This document shows positions 7,646 to 16,279 of a stretch of 39,185 bases of DNA, one piece after another. Under the pieces are notes generated by a model. That model worked only from the letters and a program-made list of their open reading frames with translations, made no database searches and was not told the DNA's origin. Position numbers and translations under genes: made by a program. Numbering within the stretch: the first letter of the stretch is position 1; the number at the start of each line of letters is the position of its first letter. The stretch is taken from NCBI GenBank assembly GCA_035541755.1, contig DATKMQ010000130.1:1-39185 (forward strand), written 5' to 3'. The DNA is from Syntrophorhabdaceae bacterium. GTDB taxonomy: Bacteria > Desulfobacterota > Syntrophorhabdia > Syntrophorhabdales > Syntrophorhabdaceae.

Positions 7646-7866
7646 GAATGCCCCTTTCCCAGAGGATGGAATGCTTACCGCACAAACCTTTCTGCCAGGC
7701 GCTTGTGGATAGATGTTATGGTGAGGAGATTTTCGCATGGGAAAAATGATCAAAAAGCAAAACACCTTGCTATTCGGGTCAAAACACCCCCCCCTATTTT
7801 TCTTGACAGGTTCTTCGAGGAGCAGGCCCTGCGCGACTGGCTGCAGTGTCGCCATATTAACACGAA

Positions 7867-9342
7867 TTACTTGGTTCCGACCAACTTTCCTTTACTGAAG
7901 GCCCAGAAGTCACGGATAATCATTTCATAAGCCGCTTTTTCTCCTTCGGCTCTCTCTCGTTCTGCCACCTTCTCGCGATGGAAATTCTTGACCTCTTCCG
8001 GGAATGGAAGGTTTCCGAACTCCACCCAGCGGATTGCTCCTTTGCAGTCTTTGATTCCGATAACTTTATCTTTCACCTGCTTGTTGGGGCTAAACGAAGA
8101 GTCGATAACGCCGGCCTCGGCGCCCCTCAGGCATCCGACGGCAATGTCGCCATCTCCCATCTCAAGGAGTTTCTCCAATATGGACCGTATCTCCATCTCG
8201 GCGATTCTCTCTTCCTCGGCTATCCCCTCTATTTCGAATTCTATGTCCTGTCCCCTGACAACATTGAAGACCCAGTTAGCGAACTCATAGGTGACCGCAT
8301 GGGACTCTTCGGTAGGGATGCCCAGAGCTTCGTCGATCGTTCTCACGTTAACCGATTCAGCTTTTCCGAGGGAACCCACAAATGCGGCGTATCCCGGAAA
8401 GGCGAAAGCCCCTCCCATATTCTGAGGCATGGGGAACAGAGGGGTCTGCGAGCAAAAATTACCCGGAATAATTACGTCAGTGTACCCGAACCTGTCCAAG
8501 TACTCTCTCATGAGACGGGGCTGTATTCTCAGCCATGCGAGATCCTGGGCCATGTTGCCCATGAAGTGTACGAGCGGGACAATACTCTTGACTCCCTGTT
8601 CAGCCGCCATCAAGGCTTCCGCGATCATCGTCGCCAGGTTTACCGTCATGGGCTGAACCCCGGTAACAATCCAGCCATGGAGGTCTGTGGTAATGACGGC
8701 GCCTTTTTGGGCATAATATCCCATAAGCCGCTGTACGTACATACTGGTCGCGATAACTTCCTCCAAAGTTGCATTCTTCTCGTAGGCGCCCCAAGAGATG
8801 AAGGGACCGGTCGACATGCCCGTCATTCCGGCGGCGAAGGCGATCTCGGCGCCCAAGGGTTGAGCCCTGTAGGACACCCGCGGGTCGAAGGCCCCTGTGT
8901 TGACGCTCTCTACCACCTGTCTCGTTTTTTTGACCCCGTGGTTAATAAGCGGATATCCGTTAAGCAGTCTCTTCCCCGTCTTCCTGGTTTCTTCCAGGGC
9001 ATCCTCTATCTTCTTAAACTGGAGCAGACGAGTGTAACTGTCCGTGGTCACCGGGATATACGGAACTCCTGATCCCTCAAGTTTTCTGCAGAGACTTATT
9101 TCGTCCTCTATGAGGGCTGTTCCGGCCCGAGGGTAAACGACGGACCGTCCTTCGTCGCGGAGTTTTTGCGTGATCTTCATGAAGTTTTTCTTTTCAGGCA
9201 GGTTTAATTGATACGCCACTCCATCATCAAGATCCACCTCCTTCCCTGTAGGCCAGAGAGCGAGAACGTTCTTCCTCATTTCGAAAAAGCGGTCTTCATC
9301 AACGCGTCTATTCCTCACTTCGAGCTTCATACGGTCCTCCAT
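7867..9342 (-). CDS. Methylaspartate (glutamate) mutase epsilon-subunit-like protein
   Basis: 491 residues, close to the ~483 usual for GlmE. The WPTGKEVDL start, YPRAGTAL, TTDSYTR, LLNGYPLINHGVKKTRQVVESVN and AEQGVKSI blocks align along the length with the TIM-barrel catalytic subunit of adenosylcobalamin-dependent glutamate mutase. Arg72, Arg105 and Arg155 fall where the clostridial 'arginine claw' (R66, R100, R149) binds the substrate carboxylates, so a dicarboxylate substrate is likely. The glutamate that holds the amino group (E171 there) is replaced by Ser/Thr near residue 177. No B12-binding S subunit, MutL or methylaspartase gene is in the window. AAGGAGG 7 nt before ATG supports the start; a second ATG at 9330 also has a site. 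Confidence 0.75.
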   Translation of the reverse strand: MEDRMKLEVRNRRVDEDRFFEMRKNVLALWPTGKEVDLDDGVAYQLNLPEKKNFMKITQKLRDEGRSVVYPRAGTALIEDEISLCRKLEGSGVPYIPVTTDSYTRLLQFKKIEDALEETRKTGKRLLNGYPLINHGVKKTRQVVESVNTGAFDPRVSYRAQPLGAEIAFAAGMTGMSTGPFISWGAYEKNATLEEVIATSMYVQRLMGYYAQKGAVITTDLHGWIVTGVQPMTVNLATMIAEALMAAEQGVKSIVPLVHFMGNMAQDLAWLRIQPRLMREYLDRFGYTDVIIPGNFCSQTPLFPMPQNMGGAFAFPGYAAFVGSLGKAESVNVRTIDEALGIPTEESHAVTYEFANWVFNVVRGQDIEFEIEGIAEEERIAEMEIRSILEKLLEMGDGDIAVGCLRGAEAGVIDSSFSPNKQVKDKVIGIKDCKGAIRWVEFGNLPFPEEVKNFHREKVAERERAEGEKAAYEMIIRDFWAFSKGKLVGTK

Positions 9343-9825
9343 ATCGGGGCCTCCTTCCTTTCATAACAAGATGGTATCTGTGCAATGACTTTGCTCCATA
9401 ATTTATATCACAAATCTACGTCGTTCGGGCTTGCTTTGTTCTTGGATGTACAATTCGGGCGAAGTGTGATCAGAGCGAGGCAGCAACAGAATAAGTCTGA
9501 AACCTTCGTACGCATCAGCCTGACTTTATTAGGTATTGACAAGAAAAGACATTGTGACCCAAAATTGGGATCCGAGGAGGCGTGTGGTGTACGCCGTAGT
9601 CTGGACGATGGACTGGGCTCTTTTTAAGGTGAGCGTACCCAAGAACTGTGAATCATAATGTTGATCTTTCTTGCTTCTAGTGCACCGCAGGAAAGTGCCT
9701 GACCAATTATGATTTATCTCATAGAGTTAGATCATTGCATGTTTGGAATGCATCGTGCCACTATCTGACGGAGAAAGAACAGCATCTTCATGGCGGCAGA
9801 TAATATTAAGTGGGGAAAGGGATAA
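9343..9825. other. Divergent intergenic region
   Basis: 483 bp between the minus-strand mutase-like gene and the plus-strand catabolic block. No gene is supported; a plus-strand frame at 9385-9627 lacks a ribosome binding site and recognisable protein content. The right half carries the Crp-like composite promoter described separately. Confidence 0.5.
9708..9764 (+). promoter_or_regulatory. Composite Crp/Fnr-type promoter element, copy 1
   Basis: A dyad TATGA-TTTATC-TCATA occupies 9708-9723 and is followed after 7 bp by ATCATTGCAT (9731-9740). TTGCAT may serve as the -35, with CACTAT at 9759-9764 as -10 after 18 bp. The same arrangement with identical spacing recurs at 28013-28069 and 37605-37661. 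Between copies 1 and 2 the conservation continues to a shared TCGTGCCA. It lies 62 bp upstream of the first gene of block A. Confidence 0.7.
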
Positions 9826-11712
9826 ATGGAGGGATACGCACACATCTTCTCGCCATTGAAGATCGGTAGAATCACAACAAAAAACAGAATAGAGGTCTCC
9901 CCCGCCATACCTTTCCTGGCATCTGAAGATTACTTTGTCACACGTGAGCTCATCGAATGGCATAGGCGAATGGCAAAAGGTGGCGCCGGTATTGTCACCA
10001 TAGGTGAAACACTCATTGACTATGAGGATGCTCGTAACTGCGGGCGGCTTAATACACTCTGCCTGGCCGATGCCAGATCGATAAACGGGTTGGCCGTACT
10101 CGTAGAGGCCATTCAGAGATATGGTGCTATTGCCTCAATTGAACTGAATTACGAAGGTTCCTTCAAACCTACCGACATGAGCGTTGATCAGATCAAAACA
10201 ACCATCAGCCGATTCGCAGATGCAGCTGAACGATGCAGACTGGCGGGAATGGAAATGATTATGATTCACGGCGGTCATGGTCACCTCCTGGGGAAGTTCT
10301 TCTCCCCGTTGACAAATAAGCGCAGTGACCGCTATGGAGGCAATTTGCAAAAAAGGGCAGCATTTGCTCTCGATGTGCTGGACGCTATCCGCGAAAAGGT
10401 GGGCGATCAGCTGTCTATCGAGTATCGGATAAGTGCTGACGAGTTAATCCCCGGGTCGCCGACTGTCGAGGATACCACCGAGTTCGCAAAGATGATTGAG
10501 GATAGGATTGATCTGCTTCACGTGTCTGCTGGCAACCTTTATGCGCCTGAGACCTGCGCCCGAATGATTCAACCCACTTACATTCCACGCGGCATCAATG
10601 TGGACTGTGCCACTGGGTTTAAGCGGGCGCTTGGAATTCCGGTAGCCACGGTGGGCTCTCTCAATATGGATATGGCCGAGGGGATTATATCTCGGAACAA
10701 AGCTGACATGGTTGCCATGATCCGGTCGATCATAGCTGACCCGGATTGCGTGAAAAAGGCGCGCGCCGGTCGTACGGACGATGTCAGACCCTGCGTCCGG
10801 TGCAACCGATGTCTTTCGATTACCCGCGATTATACCCGCCCCACCAGGTGCACGGTCAATCCGGAAGCCGGCAGAGAGGTGGAATTCCTGAACCGAGATA
10901 TGCCTCGAACGAAGAAAAAGGTAGTCGTTATAGGCGGGGGACCGGCAGGCATGGAAGCGGCCAGGACGGCAGCGCGTCGCGGCCATGAGGTCATCTTGTT
11001 TGAGAAGGATTCAGAACTGGGCGGGGCGCTGATTGTGGCTTCAGCTCTGCCATTCAAGGAAGACATGAGGGGCTATCTGGCCTGGGCGAGGCGAACAACG
11101 CTAAATGAGCCTAACATCCACGTCAGGCTCTCGACCGAGGCAACCACCGAAGCGATAGAGGCGGAGCGTCCCGATACTGTTATTATTGCTGTTGGTGGTT
11201 CACCCACTGCGCTTGCGGTGCCGGGTATTGACAGAAAGAATGTGCTCCGGGTAGCTGACGTTGACATGGGTAGGGTCGAGATCGGGGATACGATTTTGGT
11301 CGTTGGCGCAGGCCTGGTTGGCTGCGAAACAGGGCTCTATCTCGCCCGTAAAGGCAGAAAGGTGACCATCATAGATGCGCTTTCCAGGGCCCAGATTACC
11401 CCTGACGTACACCCTTTGAACTTGACAACCCTTATTGCCATGTTGAATAATCAGCGCGTAACCATAAAGACAGAAACTAAGCTTGAAGCCGTGACAGACG
11501 CGGGCGCCCTCGTGAGCGATCGAGATGGGTATAAGTATGAGATACAATGTGAAACCGTTGTCCTCTCCGTTGGCGTCACGCCGAGGTCGGACCTGGTGCA
11601 AAGGTTCAAGCATCTTGCCCCGGAAGTTCACGCGGTTGGCGATTGCAGGCGAGAGAGAGGGAATCTTGGACATGCTGTTACGGATGGATTCAACGCGGTA
11701 ATCGAGCTGTAA
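9826..11712 (+). CDS. OYE/2,4-dienoyl-CoA reductase-type FMN/Fe-S/FAD oxidoreductase 1
   Basis: 628 residues. Residues 1-310 form an Old Yellow Enzyme TIM barrel (FMN). Cys323, Cys326, Cys329 and Cys342 can bind the [4Fe-4S] cluster. KVVVIGGGPAGMEAARTA and ILVVGAGLVGCETGLYLA are the FAD and pyridine-nucleotide Rossmann motifs, and VHAVGDC closes the FAD site. This is the FadH/BaiCD/BaiH layout, which reduces C=C bonds conjugated to a carbonyl with NAD(P)H. Departures: the active-site HGxHGY reads HGGHGH (Tyr replaced by His153), the usual QLxHxG reads ELNYEG, and the loop after it is much shortened. First gene of block A, behind composite promoter copy 1. Confidence 0.85.
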   Translation: MEGYAHIFSPLKIGRITTKNRIEVSPAIPFLASEDYFVTRELIEWHRRMAKGGAGIVTIGETLIDYEDARNCGRLNTLCLADARSINGLAVLVEAIQRYGAIASIELNYEGSFKPTDMSVDQIKTTISRFADAAERCRLAGMEMIMIHGGHGHLLGKFFSPLTNKRSDRYGGNLQKRAAFALDVLDAIREKVGDQLSIEYRISADELIPGSPTVEDTTEFAKMIEDRIDLLHVSAGNLYAPETCARMIQPTYIPRGINVDCATGFKRALGIPVATVGSLNMDMAEGIISRNKADMVAMIRSIIADPDCVKKARAGRTDDVRPCVRCNRCLSITRDYTRPTRCTVNPEAGREVEFLNRDMPRTKKKVVVIGGGPAGMEAARTAARRGHEVILFEKDSELGGALIVASALPFKEDMRGYLAWARRTTLNEPNIHVRLSTEATTEAIEAERPDTVIIAVGGSPTALAVPGIDRKNVLRVADVDMGRVEIGDTILVVGAGLVGCETGLYLARKGRKVTIIDALSRAQITPDVHPLNLTTLIAMLNNQRVTIKTETKLEAVTDAGALVSDRDGYKYEIQCETVVLSVGVTPRSDLVQRFKHLAPEVHAVGDCRRERGNLGHAVTDGFNAVIEL

Positions 11713-11780
11713 CGAAGATATAGGCTCGTGGTAACAAGGGATTAGAACAAGGATGCAATATATCTATAAAGGAGGATGAT

Positions 11781-13229
11781 ATGAAGAGCCATAAGATGTG
11801 GATAGGAGGGAAATGGGTTGACGCTGAATCCGGCAAAACGTTTGCCGTCGTTAATCCAACCACCGAAGAGGAACTCGGTCAGGTTCCCCTCGGGGCCGAA
11901 GCTGACGTCGACAAAGCGGTAAAGGCAGCCGTTCAGGCTTTCCCCGTCTGGTCGAACATGCCGCAGAGCGAACGAACAAAAATCCTTTTCCGATTGGCCG
12001 AGGCGGTACGAAAAAACGCGGATGAGCTTATCTCGCTTGAAGTAAATGAACATGGTACGCCGATCCAGCTTGCCAGAGGCTTCCTTGCTGCCGGGGCCGA
12101 CGAGATCGAGTACAAAGCAGCAATCAGCAGGGCGATGATGGGTCAGGTCCTTCCAAAAACAATCCTCCCCAATACCCTGGCTTACCTCCAGCGGGTCCCC
12201 ATTGGGGTGGCCGCCCTCATTACACCCTGGAACGTCCCGCTTCTGATGATGATCTCAATGCTCACGCCCGCCCTGGCCGTCGGCAACACCTGCATATTGA
12301 AGCCGGCGAGTATAAACTCTCTGATAGCTGTCAAATTCGCCGAAATATTGGATACGATAGGCCTCCCACCCGGTGCTGTCAATCTGATCACCGGGCCTGG
12401 CAGCACTGTCGGCGAAGCGCTGGCTACGCACCCCGGAGTTGACCTGGTGCGGTTCACCGGAAGCAGCGATACCGGGAAAGACATCATGCGCGCCGCGAGC
12501 CAAACGGTCAAGAAGGTCATCATGGAACTGGGAGGGAACAATCCGATCATCGTCTGCGAAGATGCGGACGTAGAGACTGCAGCTACCCTTCAGGCCCAGA
12601 GGCATTTCGGCAATACAGCCCAGAACTGTTCAACTCCAGGACGCTACTACGTCCATGAGAAGGTGTACGACCAATTCGTGGAGAGGTTTGCAAGTGAGGT
12701 GAAGAAGATCGTCGTAGGTGATCCCAAGGATGAGAAAACCACGATGGGACCTATGACAAATAAACAACAACGCGAAAAAGTGGAGTACTATATCCAGTCC
12801 GCTATTAAGGAAGGTGCCCGTATTGTCTGTGGCGGGCAGAGACCCACGACACCGCCGCTCAACAAAGGTTACTTTCTCATGCCGACTGTAGTCGCGGACG
12901 TGACCCACAACATGACAATAGCGCGAGAAGAGATATTCGGTCCGGCGGCCCCCATCCTAAAGTTCTCCTCAGAAGAAGAAGTCATAAAGTTGGCAAATGA
13001 TTCAGAGTACGGTCTTTGTGCCGGAGTGTGGACTAAGAATGTTGCGAAGGCCCTAAAGTTCGTGAATCAATTGCGCGTTGACAGTGTTTTTATAAACATG
13101 CCAAGGATGATGGCTGCTGAATTCCCCTGGGGCGGAAACGTGAAGGAAAGCGGTGTGGGTAAGGATGGGTCTCTGTGCGGAATGGAAGAACTTACTGAAC
13201 TCAAACTGGTCTGTATTGCTCACGCTTGA
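11781..13229 (+). CDS. NAD(P)-dependent aldehyde dehydrogenase
   Basis: 482 residues, normal for the ALDH superfamily. Asn151 (TPWNVPL), Lys174 (LKPAS), Glu249 (MELGGNN) and the nucleophile Cys283 (TAQNCSTPGR) are all in place, with FTGSSDTG for the cofactor loop and EEIFGPAAPIL near the C-terminus. It should oxidise an aldehyde to the acid. The exact substrate is open. AAAGGAGG lies 6 nt before ATG, 68 bp after the OYE gene and 54 bp before the SDR, so it belongs to the same transcription unit. The segment TPIQLARGFLAAG is unlike betaine-aldehyde dehydrogenases and closer to vanillin/benzaldehyde-type enzymes, but this is a weak indication. Confidence 0.9.
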   Translation: MKSHKMWIGGKWVDAESGKTFAVVNPTTEEELGQVPLGAEADVDKAVKAAVQAFPVWSNMPQSERTKILFRLAEAVRKNADELISLEVNEHGTPIQLARGFLAAGADEIEYKAAISRAMMGQVLPKTILPNTLAYLQRVPIGVAALITPWNVPLLMMISMLTPALAVGNTCILKPASINSLIAVKFAEILDTIGLPPGAVNLITGPGSTVGEALATHPGVDLVRFTGSSDTGKDIMRAASQTVKKVIMELGGNNPIIVCEDADVETAATLQAQRHFGNTAQNCSTPGRYYVHEKVYDQFVERFASEVKKIVVGDPKDEKTTMGPMTNKQQREKVEYYIQSAIKEGARIVCGGQRPTTPPLNKGYFLMPTVVADVTHNMTIAREEIFGPAAPILKFSSEEEVIKLANDSEYGLCAGVWTKNVAKALKFVNQLRVDSVFINMPRMMAAEFPWGGNVKESGVGKDGSLCGMEELTELKLVCIAHA

Positions 13230-13283
13230 AAAGTAATTGTTAAGGTGATCGGGCAAAGGGACTAACCATAAAGGAGGTATGAA

Positions 13284-14132
13284 ATGATTCAGATCGATCT
13301 CGCAGGTAAAGTTGCATTTGTGACAGGGGCGTCCTCGAAGAGAGGAATGGGGCACGCCATAGCGCTGCGTCTGGCCGGCTATGGAGCCAATGTAGTGGTG
13401 ATGGACAAATTCGCCGCGCCGAAAAGCCTCTTCTCTGGAGATGAAAAATGGAGAGGACTCGATGAAGAAGTGGAAGAGATAAAGGCCATGGGAAGAGACG
13501 CTCTGGCTTTGACGCTCGACATCAGCGGCACGAAAGAGGTAAACGAGGGCGTCGCCAAAGCGATCGACAAATTCGGAAAGATAGATATTCTGGTGAACTG
13601 TGCCGCCATACGCGGAACACCCAATTTGGACATCGTCAACGGCGACGAAAATGAATGGAAGGCCATGTTTGAGATTAACCTGCTGGGTTCCTTTCTCATT
13701 TCAAAGCCTATCGTCAAAGACATGATAAAACGGGGTCAGGGCGGAAAGATCGTCCACTTCGCATCACTCGCAGGAAGATTCGGCGTCAAAGGCAATGCAG
13801 CATATTCAGCTTCCAAGTGGGGGGTGATCGGGCTCGTCCAGAGTCTCGCTCTTGAGGTCGCCGCTCACAAAATCAATGTTAATGCTATCTGTCCCGGCAT
13901 GATCATTACTAATCTTCGAGACAGGTTCCACGAAGAAGGTGCGAAGAGAGAAGGCATTACAGCGGAGCAATTCAGGCTAAAAGAGTACGAAATGGTGTCC
14001 AAAGGAATTCCTATAGGACGCATGGGAACTGTCGATGATATCGCCGATGTGGTTAGTTTTCTGGTATCGCCGCTCTCCGACTACATGACGGGCCAATCCC
14101 TCAATGTGTGCGGTGGCGCCCATATGGACTGA
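13284..14132 (+). CDS. Short-chain dehydrogenase/reductase 1
   Basis: 282 residues of the classical SDR type. The cofactor loop is TGASSKRGMGHAIA (a GxxxxxGxG variant with a two-residue insertion), followed by VLVNCAA, catalytic Ser161 (HFASLAG), Tyr174 and Lys178 (YSASK), and CPGMI after the active site. The FabG-like C-terminus PIGRMGTVDDIADVVSFLVSPLSDYMTGQSLNVCGG fits a 3-hydroxyacyl or cyclic alcohol dehydrogenase. Asp41 at the end of strand 2 (VVMDKF) favours NAD over NADP. AAAGGAGG lies 6 nt before the ATG. The cluster contains a second SDR (25343) with a different loop, so the two probably act on different hydroxyl groups. Confidence 0.9.
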   Translation: MIQIDLAGKVAFVTGASSKRGMGHAIALRLAGYGANVVVMDKFAAPKSLFSGDEKWRGLDEEVEEIKAMGRDALALTLDISGTKEVNEGVAKAIDKFGKIDILVNCAAIRGTPNLDIVNGDENEWKAMFEINLLGSFLISKPIVKDMIKRGQGGKIVHFASLAGRFGVKGNAAYSASKWGVIGLVQSLALEVAAHKINVNAICPGMIITNLRDRFHEEGAKREGITAEQFRLKEYEMVSKGIPIGRMGTVDDIADVVSFLVSPLSDYMTGQSLNVCGGAHMD

Positions 14133-14284
14133 GAAGTGGGGCGTTTGATGAGATACGACACATTACTCTGTCACATTTTCTATTTATAGGGAGGCGCAGG
14201 CAATACTGAAAGATATTCATCAGGCGGGGTTGACAGGCTGGGGCAATATTTTGAAAGACAAAGCGTGAAAGGGTGAAATCTGAA

Positions 14285-15721
14285 ATGAAAACACCGGCAG
14301 AGGGTTACGAAGATTTCAGCTGCGAAATTGTCGTCATAGGAGGAGGTGGAAGCGGCCTTGCCGCCGCCGTTGCGGCTGCCGAGAAAGGGAAAAGAGTTCT
14401 CGTGGCAGAGAAGAGGCGCAACCTGGGAGGAGATACAGCAATGGCCGGGGGATTTTTCGCAGCAGAAAGCCCGGCGTTGAAGCGCCTGAGAAACGAATCG
14501 AGCAAAGCCGAACTGATAAAAAAGGCATTAAGCTACGCGCACTGGAAAACGGATCCGATGATCGTTCGTGCTTTCATAAATAAGTCCGGCGATACGGCAG
14601 AATGGTTAGTAAATATGGGAATAAAGTTCGCGGATATATCCCAATTTATTCCTACGCAGGGTCCCCGCATTTTTCACTTGCCACGCGGTCTGGGTATCGG
14701 TGTTGTCAAAGTTCTGGCCAAAAGGTGCCAGGACTTAGGTGTGCAAATACTTCGTGGTGTCGCCATCAAGAAGATATTGATCGATGACGATGGGGAGACC
14801 ATTGGGGTTATGGCCGTATCAAACGACAAGGATTTCAGGATCCATGCCAAAAGTGTCATTGTTGCCGCCGGAGGATATGCCGGGAATAAGCAATTGTTGA
14901 GGCAACATTATCCTTATTACACGGAGACCCTTCACGCAGTCGGCTTGCCTCTCACGGGTGACGGATTGATCATGGCGACAGAGGCAGGGGCCGCTACAGA
15001 GGGTCTGGGAACGCTGCTTTTGCGCGGTCCTTATTTTCGTGGAGCTCTGGATGTGGTGACTGTCGCGATGGAACCTAACACAATATGGGTAAATAAGAGA
15101 GGAGAGCGGTTTGTCGATGAAACCAGCGGGTTCACATGGCCTGAGGCCGCGAACGCGTTGAACCGGCAACCGGAAAAGGTTTCTTTCACGCTTTTTGACG
15201 AAGAGATCAAACGGGGCTTCATAGAGCGGGGGCTCATCAAGGGTTACGCGAACAAACCACCCCTCACCAAGCTGACGAAACTTGAAAAGAAGCTTGAAAT
15301 AGAAGCTGCCAAGGGAGGGATAAAGATATCCTACTCCCTGGAACAAATTGCCAGATGGATAGGGGCGATTCCGAAAGTCCTGATCAACACCGTCAGTGAG
15401 TACAATCTTTCTTGTGAGCGCGGATATGACGATCTCCTCCTAAAAGACGGGAGTTTCCTGGTACCGCTGCGTAAGCCGCCTTATTATGCTATCAAATGCC
15501 ATCAGGGTTTTCTCGGTACGATCGGTGGCATCAAAATCAATCATCACATGGAAGTGCTCAATCAGGAAGGTGATTCTATCCCGGGGTTGTTCGCCGCAGG
15601 AGCAGGCACAGGAGGCTGGGAATCGGACACATACTGTCTCGAGCTCAGCGGGTCTGCATTTGGCTTTGCGCTCAATTCGGGGCGAATTGCCGGGGAGAAT
15701 GCGGCAGACTATGTCTCATAA
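14285..15721 (+). CDS. FAD-binding-2 flavoprotein 1 (fumarate reductase/KstD-like)
   Basis: About 478 residues. It has the N-terminal FAD motif IVVIGGGGSGLAAAVAAAEKGKRVLVAEKR, then GGDTAMAGGFFAAESP, a GERFVDE motif, and the closing SGRIAGENAADY FAD contact. It has no signal peptide and no covalent FMN or haem domain, so it is a soluble cytoplasmic subunit. Before the substrate-site TIGG the sequence reads CHQGFLGTIGG. The LGTxGG form resembles 3-ketosteroid dehydrogenase-type members rather than the HHTMGG of fumarate reductases, so the substrate is probably a cyclic or alpha,beta-unsaturated compound. ATG at 14285 has AAAGGG 11 nt upstream; a GTG at 14273 is the alternative start. One of four paralogues in the window. 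Confidence 0.8.
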   Translation: MKTPAEGYEDFSCEIVVIGGGGSGLAAAVAAAEKGKRVLVAEKRRNLGGDTAMAGGFFAAESPALKRLRNESSKAELIKKALSYAHWKTDPMIVRAFINKSGDTAEWLVNMGIKFADISQFIPTQGPRIFHLPRGLGIGVVKVLAKRCQDLGVQILRGVAIKKILIDDDGETIGVMAVSNDKDFRIHAKSVIVAAGGYAGNKQLLRQHYPYYTETLHAVGLPLTGDGLIMATEAGAATEGLGTLLLRGPYFRGALDVVTVAMEPNTIWVNKRGERFVDETSGFTWPEAANALNRQPEKVSFTLFDEEIKRGFIERGLIKGYANKPPLTKLTKLEKKLEIEAAKGGIKISYSLEQIARWIGAIPKVLINTVSEYNLSCERGYDDLLLKDGSFLVPLRKPPYYAIKCHQGFLGTIGGIKINHHMEVLNQEGDSIPGLFAAGAGTGGWESDTYCLELSGSAFGFALNSGRIAGENAADYVS

Positions 15722-15802
15722 CAAGCCAATGAAGGTGCTCCCGCTTACTAAAGAGACGTTATTCGAAAATCAACTGTGTGGAATTCTTGAAGGGGGAAGT
15801 TC

Positions 15803-16279
15803 ATGAATGGGAAAAGACTCAACGAGGTGTTAGTCGGTACCGCCGAGATCCTGTGCGCCTTGCTCCTAATCTTGATCGCGGTGCTTACCATTGCCCAGGT
15901 AATCATGCGCTATGTGTTCAGTTATCCTTTTACCTGGTCTGAGGAGTTATGTATTGCTGCGTTTATCTATTTGGCATTCCTGGGGATCGGCGTGGCCTAC
16001 TCCCAGGATAGACACCTCTGGGTAGACGCCTTTCTGGTCATGCTCCCCCAAACCGTACGAACTATCGTGGACCGGATTGTTCTGGGGCTTTCGGCGGGTT
16101 TCTTGTTGTTCGTAAGCGCTCTGATGATTAAGGTGATGGTCGTGACCTCGAAGGTGGGCATTACCACCGCCGCTTTGGAGATTCCCAAGGCGTTTATCTA
16201 TCTTTCCTTGCCCCTGGGCATGATCCTATTTTTCGTTCAAGTGGTGAGAAAGTTCCGGAAACTCGGGAGGCCGCAATGA
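15803..16279 (+). CDS. dctQ: TRAP transporter small membrane subunit DctQ
   Basis: 158 residues with four hydrophobic helices. The RYVFSYPFTWSEELCIAAFIYLAFLGIGVAYSQDRHLWVD block is the hallmark of DctQ. It bridges the binding protein and the large subunit of an Na+-driven tripartite carboxylate transporter in the inner membrane. The GAAG site just before the ATG is modest. The stop overlaps the DctM start by 4 nt (ATGA), so translation is coupled. It follows flavoprotein 1 directly, which links transport to that enzyme. Confidence 0.9.
   Translation: MNGKRLNEVLVGTAEILCALLLILIAVLTIAQVIMRYVFSYPFTWSEELCIAAFIYLAFLGIGVAYSQDRHLWVDAFLVMLPQTVRTIVDRIVLGLSAGFLLFVSALMIKVMVVTSKVGITTAALEIPKAFIYLSLPLGMILFFVQVVRKFRKLGRPQ

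Noticed and set aside
7646-7855. N-terminal extension of the small HTH protein to 7855
   Set aside because: No ribosome site at 7855 and proline/lysine-rich translation across a poly-C run; the ATG at 7645 has AAGGGG.
7978-9072. 364-codon plus-strand open frame antisense to the mutase-like gene
   Set aside because: It mirrors a well-conserved minus-strand gene, lacks a ribosome site and has no recognisable domain.
9385-9627. 80-codon frame in the intergenic region before block A
   Set aside because: No ribosome site, no protein-like pattern, and the region holds regulatory DNA.
9741-9760. Possible sigma-54 site on the minus strand (TGGCAC near composite copy 1)
   Set aside because: The GG-N10-GC rule fails in both copies that carry TGGCAC; the conserved block reads better as a sigma-70-type promoter.
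14133-14284. Short open frame (…ILKDIHQAG…) before flavoprotein 1
   Set aside because: No start codon and no ribosome site; too short to identify, so not listed as a gene.
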